Source: Acidimicrobiia bacterium (GTDB lineage: Bacteria; Actinomycetota; Acidimicrobiia; IMCC26256; JAGNEX01). From it: DNA of 64,000 bases. Each line of letters starts with the position of its first letter. Within the stretch, counting starts at the first letter, position 1. The stretch covers positions 62,001 through 126,000 of the forward strand of contig JACJWE010000003.1 in the NCBI GenBank assembly GCA_020637365.1. The letters are read 5' to 3'. The notes beneath the pieces were generated by a model that saw only the letters and a list, made by a program, of their open reading frames with translations, was not told the origin of the DNA and did not search any database. Below, in pieces: positions 32,480 through 41,859 of this stretch. The position numbers were made by a program, and so were the translations under genes.

Positions 32480-35400
32480 ATGTATCACCCCCGCACCCTC
32501 GCGGCGACCTTTCTGGGACGCGGCGCGCGTCAACGATCGACTCGAGTTGGCGTATTGCTGAGCGCCATCATCGCAACTTCCCTACTCGTTGCGATGCCCT
32601 CCACGCCTCGACCGGCCGGGGCCCAGGCCGTGGGCAGCTGCGCAGGCGGCGCCGACCTCCAAGGTTCCGTCTTCCGGGACTACGGCGCCAATGGTTACCG
32701 CGACCCGGGTGAGCCAGGCGAAGACGGTGTCCGGACGGGTATCGCTGGCGACACGCCCATGGTTATCAGCGCCTACGACAGTTCGGGAAATGTTTCCACC
32801 ACGACGGTGGCGCCCGACGGAACCTGGTCGCTCAACTATCCGGCTGGCTACGACGAAATGGGTGTGCGCATCGAGCTCACCAACATCCCCGACTGGCTCG
32901 AAGCAGGTGCCTTCGGTCAGACGACACCGACCACGGTGAGCTTTATCCGGCCCGACGACGGCAACGACCCGTGTGGAATTGAAATCGGCGTCAACAACCC
33001 CAACGACTATTGCGGTCAACAAGACGACACCGGTGTTGCAAACATCGATGTTGGCACCACGTGCTCGGTGTGGTGGTCCGACAATGGCGACGCTGCGCTT
33101 GTGAACTACAAGTACGACCCAAACACTGCTCTCGACGCTGTTGTGCAGACAACGGACGACCCGACTCCCTCGGCTGCGACACCTGAGCGGCCCTACGGCG
33201 TCGGCTCTGTCTGGGGACTGGCTTGGGATCCAGAGGAGCGGATCGAGTACCTCGGCGCATACGTGCGGCGCCATAGCCCTTGGGGTATGGCGCCGACGGC
33301 GTTGAAGACAACCCTTCAAATCCTAACAACAGATGGGATGATTCAGGGACGATCTACGCGTATGACCTCGACGCCAACAGCGTCACAGCGTTCGCGGTCG
33401 TCCCGAACACTGGACAAATAGACAGAAGCTGTTACGACCACGCGGTAAGCGCCAATCCGACGAGCCCATACGGCACCGATTGGCGTTCAGACTTCGGTTG
33501 CACCAATGACACCTACGACATCTTTGCTCAGGTCGGCAAGGTTGGGTTAGGCGACATCGACATTTCAGACGATGGCTCAACCCTCTATGCGATGAATATG
33601 AACACCCAGTCCCTCTGGGCTGTCGACACAGCAACCGGGACGCCAACCGAGCTCGTCGCTACAAAGATGGTGGGCGACGGACCATGCACCGGGGGCAATG
33701 CGGGTAGCGCGCCTTGGCGCCCATTTGCAGTCGCGGTCCACGACGGTCTCGTCTACATCGGAGGCATCTGTTCTGCCCAACCTGGCGATGAAACAGATCT
33801 CGCGGCGCATATCTACGCGTTTGATCCACTGGGTAGCACGATCACAGAAGTGTTCACCATGCCCGCGGGCAGCTTCGCTTACGATCGAGGCTGCGCTATC
33901 GCATTTGACGTCCGTGACTCGACATGCGGGACCGACGGCAACGGGGCGGAGTGGATGGCATGGCAGGACGACTGGAGCCCATCGGGGCAAAACTCGTTCG
34001 GACAAGCAGCGATGCCGCAACCGATGCTCTCCGACATTGAATTCGACGACAACGGTGACCTCGTCCTGGGGTTTCGTGATCGTTTCGGCGACCAGCAGGG
34101 CACCAACACCTTCAACCCTGATGGTGTCGACGGGCGATCGGCACATCCCGCTGGCGACACCCTTCGGGCATGTCTCGACGCGCCGGGCAGCACGACCTGG
34201 ACCTTGGAGAACAATGGTTCGTGCGGGGCGAGGACATCCGTGCGGTCGCAGCCTCCCGATCAAAATCAAAACGAAGGCCCGGGTGGCGCTGAGTTCTACT
34301 TGGGCGACGCATTCTGCCACCGGGCTTTTATCTTCCCTTGCGCCGGGCACGAAGAGACTTCTCTGGGCGGACTTGAGATCGTGCCAGGCACCAATCAGGC
34401 GATCTCTGGGGTCTTTGACCCCATCCAGGGGGGAGCCGCGGAAGCTGGCGGCATCCGAGTGCTCTCGAATCTGACCGGGGATTGGGAGTGGGCCCTCCAG
34501 ATGTACACGTCGCCGAACAATGCTCCAAACTCCGCCTATCCAGGAAAGGCAGGGGGTATCAACGACATTGAGGCGTTGTGTGCTCCGGCTCCAGTCGAGA
34601 TCGGCAACTACGTCTGGTACGACGGACACCTCGACGAGAACGGACTACCGAACGGAATTCAGGACCCGGACGAGGGGCCGATTGCTGGCGTGACCGTGCA
34701 CCTGTACGACAGTCGGGGCTCTCTCGTCGGAACCGCCGTCACCGACGCCGACGGGCAATACCTGTTTTTGGCCGATGACGCCCCGAACTACCAGGCCTCA
34801 GGCGCAACCCTCGGAGATGACACCGATATGTGGGGTGAAGTCATCGGTGGGCTCGTCTATGGAGCCACCTACACCGTTCGCCTCGATAATCCCGCGGATT
34901 ACGAAGAAGGTGGGCCGTTGTTTGGCTACACCGCGACCGTACCGAACGTGGTCAATACAACGACCAACACCGACGGCGGCGACCATCGCACCGAGGACCC
35001 CACCAATCTGCGCGACTCTGACGGTGTCGTCGGTGACGTCTTAGGCTTCGGTGTTGGCGGCTTCTCCGAGACTCAAGTCACTATCGGTGGGCCGGGGGCC
35101 AACGATCACACGCTCGACTTCGGGTTCTATGAAACAACCGAGATTGAAGTGACGAAAACCGTCGATGTGCCTGACGGCGTTGACGTGAGCGACGTGGCGT
35201 TCCCCTTCACCATCGAATGCACGGTCCCGAACACGGCTGACCCGACCAACCCAACGGCGATCGACGTGCTCGCCGACGACATCCTTGACGCTGCGGATCT
35301 GCCCGACACCGAGACGGTTATCGGCACGGGAACCAATGCGTTCAATCTGGTTCCTGGTCAGACTGCGCACATCCAGAATCTTCCGATCGGTGCCACCTGT

Positions 35401-36536
35401 CAGGCGGTCGAAGATCCGCCAGACGGGTATGCCGTGACCTATGCCGACACCGACGGTGCGACCGGGACCACCAGCGAGATCGGGTTGAGTGACGGTGTTG
35501 TGATCGCCGACAAAGAGGGCGCTGACCAGGTCGACCTCGAGACGATCACCGCCACCAACGCGGCCGGTCAGCTGACGATCGAAAAGACGGTTCAGGGCGG
35601 CACTGGGAGCTTTGACTTTGACGTCGACTGTGCGCTGAACGACGAGACGGTGTTCGACGCTACGGTGACAGTGAACGCGTCCACGGCCGATACTGCCGCC
35701 GTCTCTGAGCCGATTGGCCTGATCCCTGCCGGGGCCTGTGTGCACGATCACCGAAACAACCCAAGACGGTTGGACAGTGATGGCGATCACCGGCGACACC
35801 ATCTCGCTTGAGGAACGGTGGGCGACAGCGACGGTCGAGGCAGGTGCCGTGTCGGCTGTGGCCTTCACCAACAAGCCGACCGACACTCAACTACAGATCG
35901 ACAAGCAGACCGACGGCGGGGGATGGCACGTTCCAATTCAGTTTGATCTGCACCAACGCTGATCAGGTCGTCCTCGAACAGACCATCAACGTCACGACCG
36001 CCAACGGGGCAGGGAGCTTGATCCCCAACGTCGCGATCCCCAACGGCGCCGACTGCACGATCACCGAGGCAGCCCACCAAGGCTGGACACTGACCGACAT
36101 CACCGCGAGCGACGGCGGCACCGTGGACGTTGCGGGCAGGAAGGCGAACCTGGTCACCAAGACCGGTACGACCCCGAAGGCGGTGTTTTCGAACAAGGCT
36201 GATCCGAGCGCGTCGACCTCGACGAGCGCCGGGAGTGGGTCAACGACGAGCATCAAGCGGGGACCGGTCGTTACCCAACCATCGGGGCATACCACCACGC
36301 CGACGACTCAGCCACGGCTCGCTATCACCAACCCTGCAATCGCTGCACCGCCAGTGCAGAACACCAATCGGTCGGTCGCGTACACCGGGACGTCGATCGC
36401 TTGGCTCCTCGCTGCAGCGGGCACACTCCTGATCGCCGGCACGCTTTCGGTCCGCGCGCATCGTCGGCGCGCAATCGAAAGACATCAACACCGGGCCAGT
36501 AGCGGGAGAGTCTGTTTCTCAAGCCGCGTAGTCTGA
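32480..36536 (+). CDS. Large cell-surface protein with SdrD-like and DUF5979-like domains and sortase-type C-terminus, three frameshifts
   Basis: One gene of about 1,350 codons after repair. ATG 32480; signal peptide (VGVLLSAIIATSLLVAMPS, cut near AGAQA). Then an SdrD B-like segment (QGSVFRDYGANGYRDPGEPG), a roughly 400-residue region that may form a propeller (DIDISDDGSTLYAMNM), a second SdrD B-like domain (IGNYVWYDGHLDENG), and three DUF5979-like repeats (EIEVTKTVDVPDG, QLTIEKTVQGGTG, LQIDKQTDGG). The C-terminus has Thr/Ser/Pro linker, VAYTGTS, a hydrophobic span and RAHRRR, like an actinobacterial LAxTG/LPxTG signal. Shifts lie near 33280-33288, 35738-35742 and 35917-35923, the last in a G run. 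Probably a wall-anchored adhesin or surface-layer-like protein, transcribed alone. Confidence 0.78.
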
Positions 36537-36553
36537 ACATCGCTTGACGATCC

Positions 36554-36579
36554 GGCGGCGCAGCGAAAGCTGTGCCGCC
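36554..36579 (+). terminator. Strong stem-loop after the surface-protein gene
   Basis: GGCGGCGCAG (36554-36563) pairs with CTGTGCCGCC (36570-36579) through ten pairs including one G-U, with a 6-nt CGAAAG loop, 17 bp after the stop codon. No T run follows, as is common in high-GC actinobacteria. Confidence 0.6.
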
Positions 36580-36641
36580 GTGTCGACCTTGCCAGCCACA
36601 CACGACCGCGACCGGCGCCCGCGCTCTCACCACTCAATGAG

Positions 36642-36793
36642 CTCAACGGCGTTACTGAGAGGTGCGCCCCGCAGCCGTGCTTCCCGACATCACGAACGGG
36701 CTCACCACCCCAAAGAACTCAACGGCGCTGCCGAGAGGTACGCCCCACAGCAGCGCTTCCCGACATCACAAACGGGCTCACCACCCCAAAGAA
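36642..36793. repeat. Two tandem 76-bp repeats abutting the DUF5996 gene end
   Basis: Units 36642-36717 and 36718-36793 are near identical. A third partial copy starts at 36794 and runs into the last codons of the minus-strand DUF5996 gene, so the 3' end of that gene appears to have been duplicated twice. Confidence 0.85.
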
Positions 36794-36794
36794 C

Positions 36795-37727
36795 TCAACG
36801 GCGTTGCCGAGCGTCAGCCAAGCGGTCGGGATCGATATCGAGCAGGGAACGGTCCCATTTTCCGAGGTCAGCGGCCAATGCGTAGGTTTCGTCCAGGAAG
36901 GTCAGCACCATGGATCGTGGATCGCTGCTTTGCCTGACCTGGGCGTACGGCAAGATGAACTCGCCGAGCGTCTCGTCGAAGTGCCCCGCGGAAAGCTTGC
37001 CAGCGCTGTAACCGTCGGGCGACGGGTAGGCGTATGCGTAGAACGAGCCCTCATCTGATCCACCTGCCCAGAAACCGGCGGCGGCGTTCTCGCGAGACTC
37101 GGCCTCTGCCATCACCTGGGGGCCACACGCAGGTGGCGGCGTCCCGGTGTACGGCGGCGCTCCCCGACCCGAAAAGCGCACGCTGGACAGATCGAGCGAA
37201 CCCCAGAACAGAGCTACAGGACTGTTCTTGCCGGCAAAACCGGCTCTCCATTCTTGGAAGACCTGCGCGCTGGCAACCAGTTGGCGCCAGAACGCGTGTA
37301 CCGCCACGGGGTCATAGTGATGGTGTGTTGTGTCCTCGGCGAACGCTATCGCCGGAGCCACTTCGTTTGGCGTCGCCGAAATGTCGACATGGATTCCCAA
37401 CGACTGCAGCGCCCCGAAGGTTGCGGAATAGAAGTCGGCGACCGTGCGTGGTTCTAGAGCGATCGATCGGGAATCACCCCGAACAGTTCGAAACACGAGT
37501 TCGTGATTAACGAAATCGAACTCGGCGTCGAACGCGGCGTCCCCCTGCCACATCGTGCGGGTACGCAAACCTCGGGCGCTTACCTCAAAAGTCACGTTCC
37601 ACCAGTGGTTGATCAGCGGCGTCGATTCCAGTTGAATCTTGCCAACGATCTGGAGCCACATGTGCAGCGTGTCGCGAGTTGCGGTCCAACTATCGACCGT
37701 GAGTTGAGGCCAAGTGCTCGTCTCCAT
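36795..37727 (-). CDS. DUF5996 family protein
   Basis: A 310-residue soluble protein matching my memory of DUF5996: WPQLTVDSWTATRDTLHMWLQIVGKIQ at the start (a short part is WTATRDTLHMW), then PLINHWWNVTFEVSARGL, FDAEFDFVNHELVFRT, VADFYSATFGALQSLGI and FILPYAQVRQSSDPRS. ATG 37727 begins METSTWPQL, the family-like start; upstream codons are open but rich in Arg and unlike protein. The biochemical role of the family is unknown to me. It stands alone, convergent with the surface-protein gene, and its 3' end has been copied into the neighbouring 76-bp repeats. Confidence 0.85.
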   Translation of the reverse strand: METSTWPQLTVDSWTATRDTLHMWLQIVGKIQLESTPLINHWWNVTFEVSARGLRTRTMWQGDAAFDAEFDFVNHELVFRTVRGDSRSIALEPRTVADFYSATFGALQSLGIHVDISATPNEVAPAIAFAEDTTHHHYDPVAVHAFWRQLVASAQVFQEWRAGFAGKNSPVALFWGSLDLSSVRFSGRGAPPYTGTPPPACGPQVMAEAESRENAAAGFWAGGSDEGSFYAYAYPSPDGYSAGKLSAGHFDETLGEFILPYAQVRQSSDPRSMVLTFLDETYALAADLGKWDRSLLDIDPDRLADARQRR

Positions 37728-37858
37728 CGCCAGATGATGGCACAGCGACCCGGAGTCGGCGAGGACGCCCGTCGCGCCCTCTCCCCGGCCTAGCGTGCCA
37801 TTCTCGCCCCCTGCTGTCCGCCGCGCCGCAGTCCTCCGCTGCCCGGCAGCAGTCATGA

Positions 37859-39241
37859 TCACCCCCTCGACCCATCGACTGCACGGTAATGAAGAAAGGC
37901 AACCGCCAGTGCATGACCGTGATAGGTCAATGAGAACGTGCGACGGCCAGACGCGGTGTCGTCGTCGACAAACCCGACTATCGACCAGATCGGTGCGACT
38001 TCTGCAAGACAGTTCTGCACCATTTTCATGGTCGGCGGTTGACCACCCGCCCGAACCGCCTGCCAGCCCATCTCGGCGGCCGCGGCCTGCACAAAACTTT
38101 CGACTTCGCTGACGGGCACAGCGCGACCTTCGACCGCCAAGTACAAGATGGCCGTTTCTGCCACGAAGCCCGCCCACCCTGAACCGCCCAAGTTTTCTGC
38201 CAACACTCGCCAGGCATAGTTCGGCCCGACAAGCATGTTGCGGCCTCGGGGCGTGCATCTCAACGATTGTTTGTACCGCTTGAGCGCACCGGCCTTCTGC
38301 ATCCACTGCACCACATCAGAGACAGCGGCTTCGTCAAACACGTCAGGCGGGCCATCTTGGGACTCCCGGTACCGCGCCAGCCGCGACGACCCGGCCTCTC
38401 CCCCGGTCGCCGAAGCATCCCCGCAGACCCCAAAAGTGTTCGCCACCGGACGTTCATCACCCCAGTCCAGCAGAAAGGATTGCAACGCCCCGACGACTTC
38501 GGCGGCATCGCTCGGCGCTGCGGGCCAATGCAAGAGGCGGTTTGCGATCGAGGCCCGCGCCCTGGCCAACCTCGGTGCCCGCTCATCGGCCGCCGCCAGC
38601 CAACTGGCCACCTTTTCGGTGAGGACCGCTGTGCGCCATGACTGTCCTGGCATGGTCGGATGATCACTATCGAGCACGTTTGATGTGATGTTGGCCTGGA
38701 TTCGACGCCAGCCCCGAGCACCGGGACGCAGCCGGAACTCCGAAATAGCGCGTTCCAGCGCCTGTCCGACAGCACGGTAGGCCGCGGCTTCTTGCCCGAA
38801 CGGCAGGACGCTCCAACGGAAATCGATGAGATCGCGCGGCCTCACGCCAGATCGGTCAGCAGCCCTGTTGTACGCGGCGGTTCCCGAGCGGGTCGATCTG
38901 CCCCACGCCTCGAACACTTGAGCGGTCTGCTCTGACACGCAAATGGCGGCGTACCGAGCCAAACCCAGCTCGTCAAAAAGCGCGCCCGCCGCCCAAGCGT
39001 GGGCGTTTGCAAGATGAATGGCGTTCGAGACAAAGGCATTGGGAAGCCTTTCCCACAGCCAGTCCTGGAGCACAGATTGGGACAGGTTGGGTCGAATGTC
39101 CTCCGTCAACAACTCGGCAACAACGTGCTCAGCGTCGAGCGCGATGCACGGATCCCACATCGCGATACGGGCAAGAGCGCGTGTGATGTCGTCATTGGAG
39201 AGCTCGGAAACGGTGGTTTGATTGCAGAGCGAATACGGCAT
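37859..39241 (-). CDS. Hypothetical protein, no family recognised
   Basis: A 460-residue protein from ATG 39241 (MPYSLCNQTTVSELSNDDIT); in-frame codons back to 39298 are possible. It is soluble, helix-rich and well supported by codon use. The N-terminal 230 residues are helical with many Trp and Ala (LQDWLWERLPNAFVSNAIHL). The middle carries a segment like a winged helix (VVQWMQKAGALKRYKQSLRC then TPRGRNMLV, recalling the wing of helix-turn-helix domains with TPxG). The C-terminus has a second similar helical and strand pattern. No catalytic motif was seen. It is upstream of the DUF5996 gene on the same strand with 131 bp between them. Confidence 0.6.
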   Translation of the reverse strand: MPYSLCNQTTVSELSNDDITRALARIAMWDPCIALDAEHVVAELLTEDIRPNLSQSVLQDWLWERLPNAFVSNAIHLANAHAWAAGALFDELGLARYAAICVSEQTAQVFEAWGRSTRSGTAAYNRAADRSGVRPRDLIDFRWSVLPFGQEAAAYRAVGQALERAISEFRLRPGARGWRRIQANITSNVLDSDHPTMPGQSWRTAVLTEKVASWLAAADERAPRLARARASIANRLLHWPAAPSDAAEVVGALQSFLLDWGDERPVANTFGVCGDASATGGEAGSSRLARYRESQDGPPDVFDEAAVSDVVQWMQKAGALKRYKQSLRCTPRGRNMLVGPNYAWRVLAENLGGSGWAGFVAETAILYLAVEGRAVPVSEVESFVQAAAAEMGWQAVRAGGQPPTMKMVQNCLAEVAPIWSIVGFVDDDTASGRRTFSLTYHGHALAVAFLHYRAVDGSRG

Positions 39242-39709
39242 GGAGAGTCCTTGGCTGCAGGTCTGGGGCGACCTGGACATGACGGGCGGCGATGTCATCA
39301 GAGCTGTTCAGCGGCTCCATCGCGAGTAGGTCGGACCAGCAGCACCGTTCCGGATAGGTGCGGCCGGTCGCATGAGATCAACCTACCGACACCCTGTGAC
39401 ATCGAAGCGCCGATCGGAGTCCTCCAACGGATGGTTCCCCCTCGCCCCCCTGCCAGCCATCGCCACAAAGCAACCGTGTCCTCTCCAAGGCGGCCGAAGC
39501 TTTCAACCCCTTGCCGAACAAGCTCTCACGACACGAGTCAGACCTCGACCACGACACGGAAAGTGCCCGCCACCTGGACGAGCTCGAGCCCCCCGGGCGA
39601 GATCGTCGCAAAGCGACCAAAGGACGATCGCTGAAACGGGACATCGCCCCTGGACGGCCCACGGGCGGGACTGGACCCAGCAACGTCGGCTTTGGAAGGG
39701 TGGTCGCTC
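39242..39709. other. Region between divergent genes, mostly without recognised content
   Basis: Apart from a possible small minus-strand frame (39538-39711), no gene or clear regulatory site was recognised in these 468 bp. Confidence 0.4.
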
Positions 39710-39711
39710 AT
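39538..39711 (-). CDS. Possible small protein, 57 residues, overlapping start with divergent gene
   Basis: ATG 39711 opens MSDHPSKADVAGSSPARG and ends in a strand-like segment (FATISPGGLELVQVAGTFRV). Codon third positions are GC-rich, and the sequence looks more protein-like than most shadow frames. Its ATG shares the CATG at 39709-39712 with the start of the DUF2461 gene on the other strand, so at least one of the two start calls may be wrong or both messages may be leaderless. No family recognised. Confidence 0.35.
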   Translation of the reverse strand: MSDHPSKADVAGSSPARGPSRGDVPFQRSSFGRFATISPGGLELVQVAGTFRVVVEV

Positions 39712-40402
39712 GAGCTTTCTTGGATTTTCTGACGACACGCTCGACTTCTTGGCTGATCTCACCATTCACAACGACAAGGAATGGTTTGAGGCCAACCGCG
39801 ACCGGTACCGAGACGTCGTTCTTGCACCGGCGGTCGACTTCGTTGTCGCCGTCGGTGAAGGACTCCAGCAGCGCATTCCCGACATCCGGTTCGATACCCG
39901 AACAAACGGTTCCGGGTCGTTGATGCGGATCCATCGGGATACCCGCTTCAGCAAAGACAAGTCGCCCTACAAAACCAGCGTGTCGGGTATGTGGTGGCAA
40001 GGTGACGGCAAGAAGATGAACCGGCCCGGGTTCGGCTTCCAGCTCGAAGAGTCCGGTCTGCGTCTGATGGGAGGCATGTTTGGGTTCGACAAACCGCAGC
40101 TCGCCGCATACCGAAGGGCTGTGGACAACGTAACGACCGGAGGGGAACTGCAACAGCTCGTCGATCGCGTCGAGGCGTCCCCCGGTTGGGAAGTCGTCGG
40201 CGAACACTACAAGCGAATCCCACCCGGTTACGACGCTCAACACAGCCGTCAGCGGCTATTGCGCTTCAACAGCCTCTATGCGCATCCCACCGAGCCGGTT
40301 GATCCAGAAGTGATCTGCTCCCCGGAACTGCTGCCAACAGTGCTCGACGTCTTCGACCAAGCAGCACCACTCCAACAATGGCTGGTAAAAATGCTGACCT
40401 GA
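39710..40402 (+). CDS. DUF2461 family protein
   Basis: A 230-residue protein of the TIGR02453/DUF2461 family, conserved but biochemically uncharacterised. Hallmarks: LDFLADLTIHNDKEWFEANR at the N-terminus, SLMRIHRDTRFSKDKSPYKT in the centre, then FGFQLEESGLRLMGGMF and RIPPGYDAQHSRQRLLRF. ATG 39710 (MSFLGFSDDTLDF) is chosen; six further codons upstream are open. A short GC stem (CGGGC-GAG-GCCCG, 40404-40416) follows the stop. Its 3' end has been duplicated downstream (see repeat at 40342). Confidence 0.88.
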   Translation: MSFLGFSDDTLDFLADLTIHNDKEWFEANRDRYRDVVLAPAVDFVVAVGEGLQQRIPDIRFDTRTNGSGSLMRIHRDTRFSKDKSPYKTSVSGMWWQGDGKKMNRPGFGFQLEESGLRLMGGMFGFDKPQLAAYRRAVDNVTTGGELQQLVDRVEASPGWEVVGEHYKRIPPGYDAQHSRQRLLRFNSLYAHPTEPVDPEVICSPELLPTVLDVFDQAAPLQQWLVKMLT

Positions 40403-40727
40403 GCGGGCGAGGCCCGGAGCCGCCCCTCGTGTCCTGGGAGCGCCGAACCCTGACGAAATGGGCGAGCGATTTCCGTCACGATCAAGGACGGAGACGCCGA
40501 CGTGTGGGCCCGCTTTGCACGACCACCGTGTTGGTAGGTGCCTTCCACGTCGCGGAGGAACGACCTGCCAACCGACTCGACGTCTTCGACCAAGCGCACC
40601 ACTCCAACAATGGCTGGTAAAAGTGCTGACCTGAGCGGGCGAAGCCCGGAGCCGCCGAAGTGTTCGCACGCTTTGAGCGACCATCGTGTTGGGGTGCCTT
40701 CCATGTCACGGCGGAACGACCTGCCAA
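40342..40727 (+). repeat. Degenerate tandem duplication of the DUF2461 gene tail
   Basis: The segment from about 40342 (last codons of DUF2461) to 40577 is repeated from 40579 to about 40727. The second copy keeps CTCGACGTCTTCGACCAAGC, the stop region and the CGGGC-GCCCG stem, and the following AACGACCTGCCAA block, but lacks about 90 bp in the middle and carries point changes. Confidence 0.8.
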
Positions 40728-41859
40728 GACACTGGAACAGCAGTGGCGGTCTGGGGTGGATGCCGAGGCCGTGCTTAGGCGGGGAGCGTAGGAGGATAGG
40801 GCGGGCTCGATGGTCCACACCGATCACCTGAGAACAGGCGACGGCGCTGGTCAATGACCTCACGGCTCAGGTACATCAGCCATCTGGGTGCATGCCCGCA
40901 GGTACGAGCCCGCAGGTACGAGCCCGCAGGTACATCGACGACTGTGGCCCATCAGCAGATCGCTGGGATGGGCGTTGCCGGTCTCGGCGGTGCCGAAGCA
41001 TGCCGATCTATGCGAGGACTGGCTGACCGCGCCCTGAAGCTGATTTCCCGATCCCGACACTTGACTCCGAACACCTGTTTGGTAGGATGCTCACGTCGCT
41101 GCTCTTCCAGTCGGTCCAATGTTCCGGAGCGGCCTCAGTTTCTCTGTGGTACCGGTCTGCTGGCTGTTTGGTCTGTGGTTCTGGTTTGTGCGCCCTTGCG
41201 GCTGCCTGACGTTTCTTGTGTCGAGGTGGTCTTGGCGTGCATTTTTGTTTGAAAATGCGGATGATTCAGATGGTCCAGCGGGCGAAGCCTTAGCTGCGCG
41301 AAACGCTGGTACCGAGCGGGCGGTCGGGAATGGTTCGTCTGATTCCGAGCGGCTGGCTGGCGCCGAGCGGCCGGTCGGTCCGGCTGATTTCTGAGCGGCT
41401 GGTCGATGGTTTGTCCGATTGTCCGGCTGATTCCCAGTCGCTGGTGGGTGCTGAGCGAACGGTCGAGGATTGTCCAGCTGAGTCCGATGCTCCGTCCGAC
41501 ACCGGCACGCGGCTGTTGCACGTTCGTCCGGCACCGATGTCCCCCCCTGCCCCTCCTCCATCACCGATCATTCCTCCGGCGCTGACCTCTCAACCCATGT
41601 CGATCCACCCGGCGAGCATCGTCCACCCGGCTCCAATCATCCCTCCACTCCTGGCCCGACTACCGCTCACCACGCCCCCGGATCCAATCGTCCACCCGGG
41701 CTCGATCCAACGAGCTCCGATCATCGGGCGGCTTCCGAGGGGCCGATCGCTGCTCGTTCGTCCGGCGCAGATCCGGTTAATGGCAGTCACCGAGTTGAAA
41801 GCGCTCGATCTGCTGGGCGCTCTGCTGGTCGATCGGATGCGCGAGGTGGTGTCTGGCGG
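40728..41859 (+). other. Long non-coding or leader region before the DUF222/HNH gene
   Basis: About 1.1 kb with no convincing gene. It holds three 14-bp repeats (CAGGTACGAGCCCG, near 40898-40939), a promoter-like pair at 41061-41088, degenerate GAGCGGCTGG-type repeats near 41340-41490, and Pro/Ile-rich low-complexity frames at 41540-41750. A frame ending near 41855 (MAVTELKALDLLGALLVDRM) looks like a possible displaced N-terminus of the HNH protein. Confidence 0.45.
41061..41088 (+). promoter_or_regulatory. Housekeeping-type promoter TTGACT-N16-TAGGAT
   Basis: TTGACT (41061-41066) and TAGGAT (41083-41088) are 16 bp apart, close to the SigA-type consensus. The first large gene downstream starts at 41860, so either the message has a leader of over 700 nt or the coding region begins earlier than annotated. 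Confidence 0.6.

Noticed and set aside
36642..36793. Small plus-strand genes in the 76-bp repeats
   Set aside because: The open frames arise from two tandem copies of the same 76-bp unit and carry no ribosome site.
37728..38306. 193-codon N-terminal extension of the DUF5996 protein
   Set aside because: Arg-rich shadow of the neighbouring gene region; METSTWPQL at 37727 is the family-like start.
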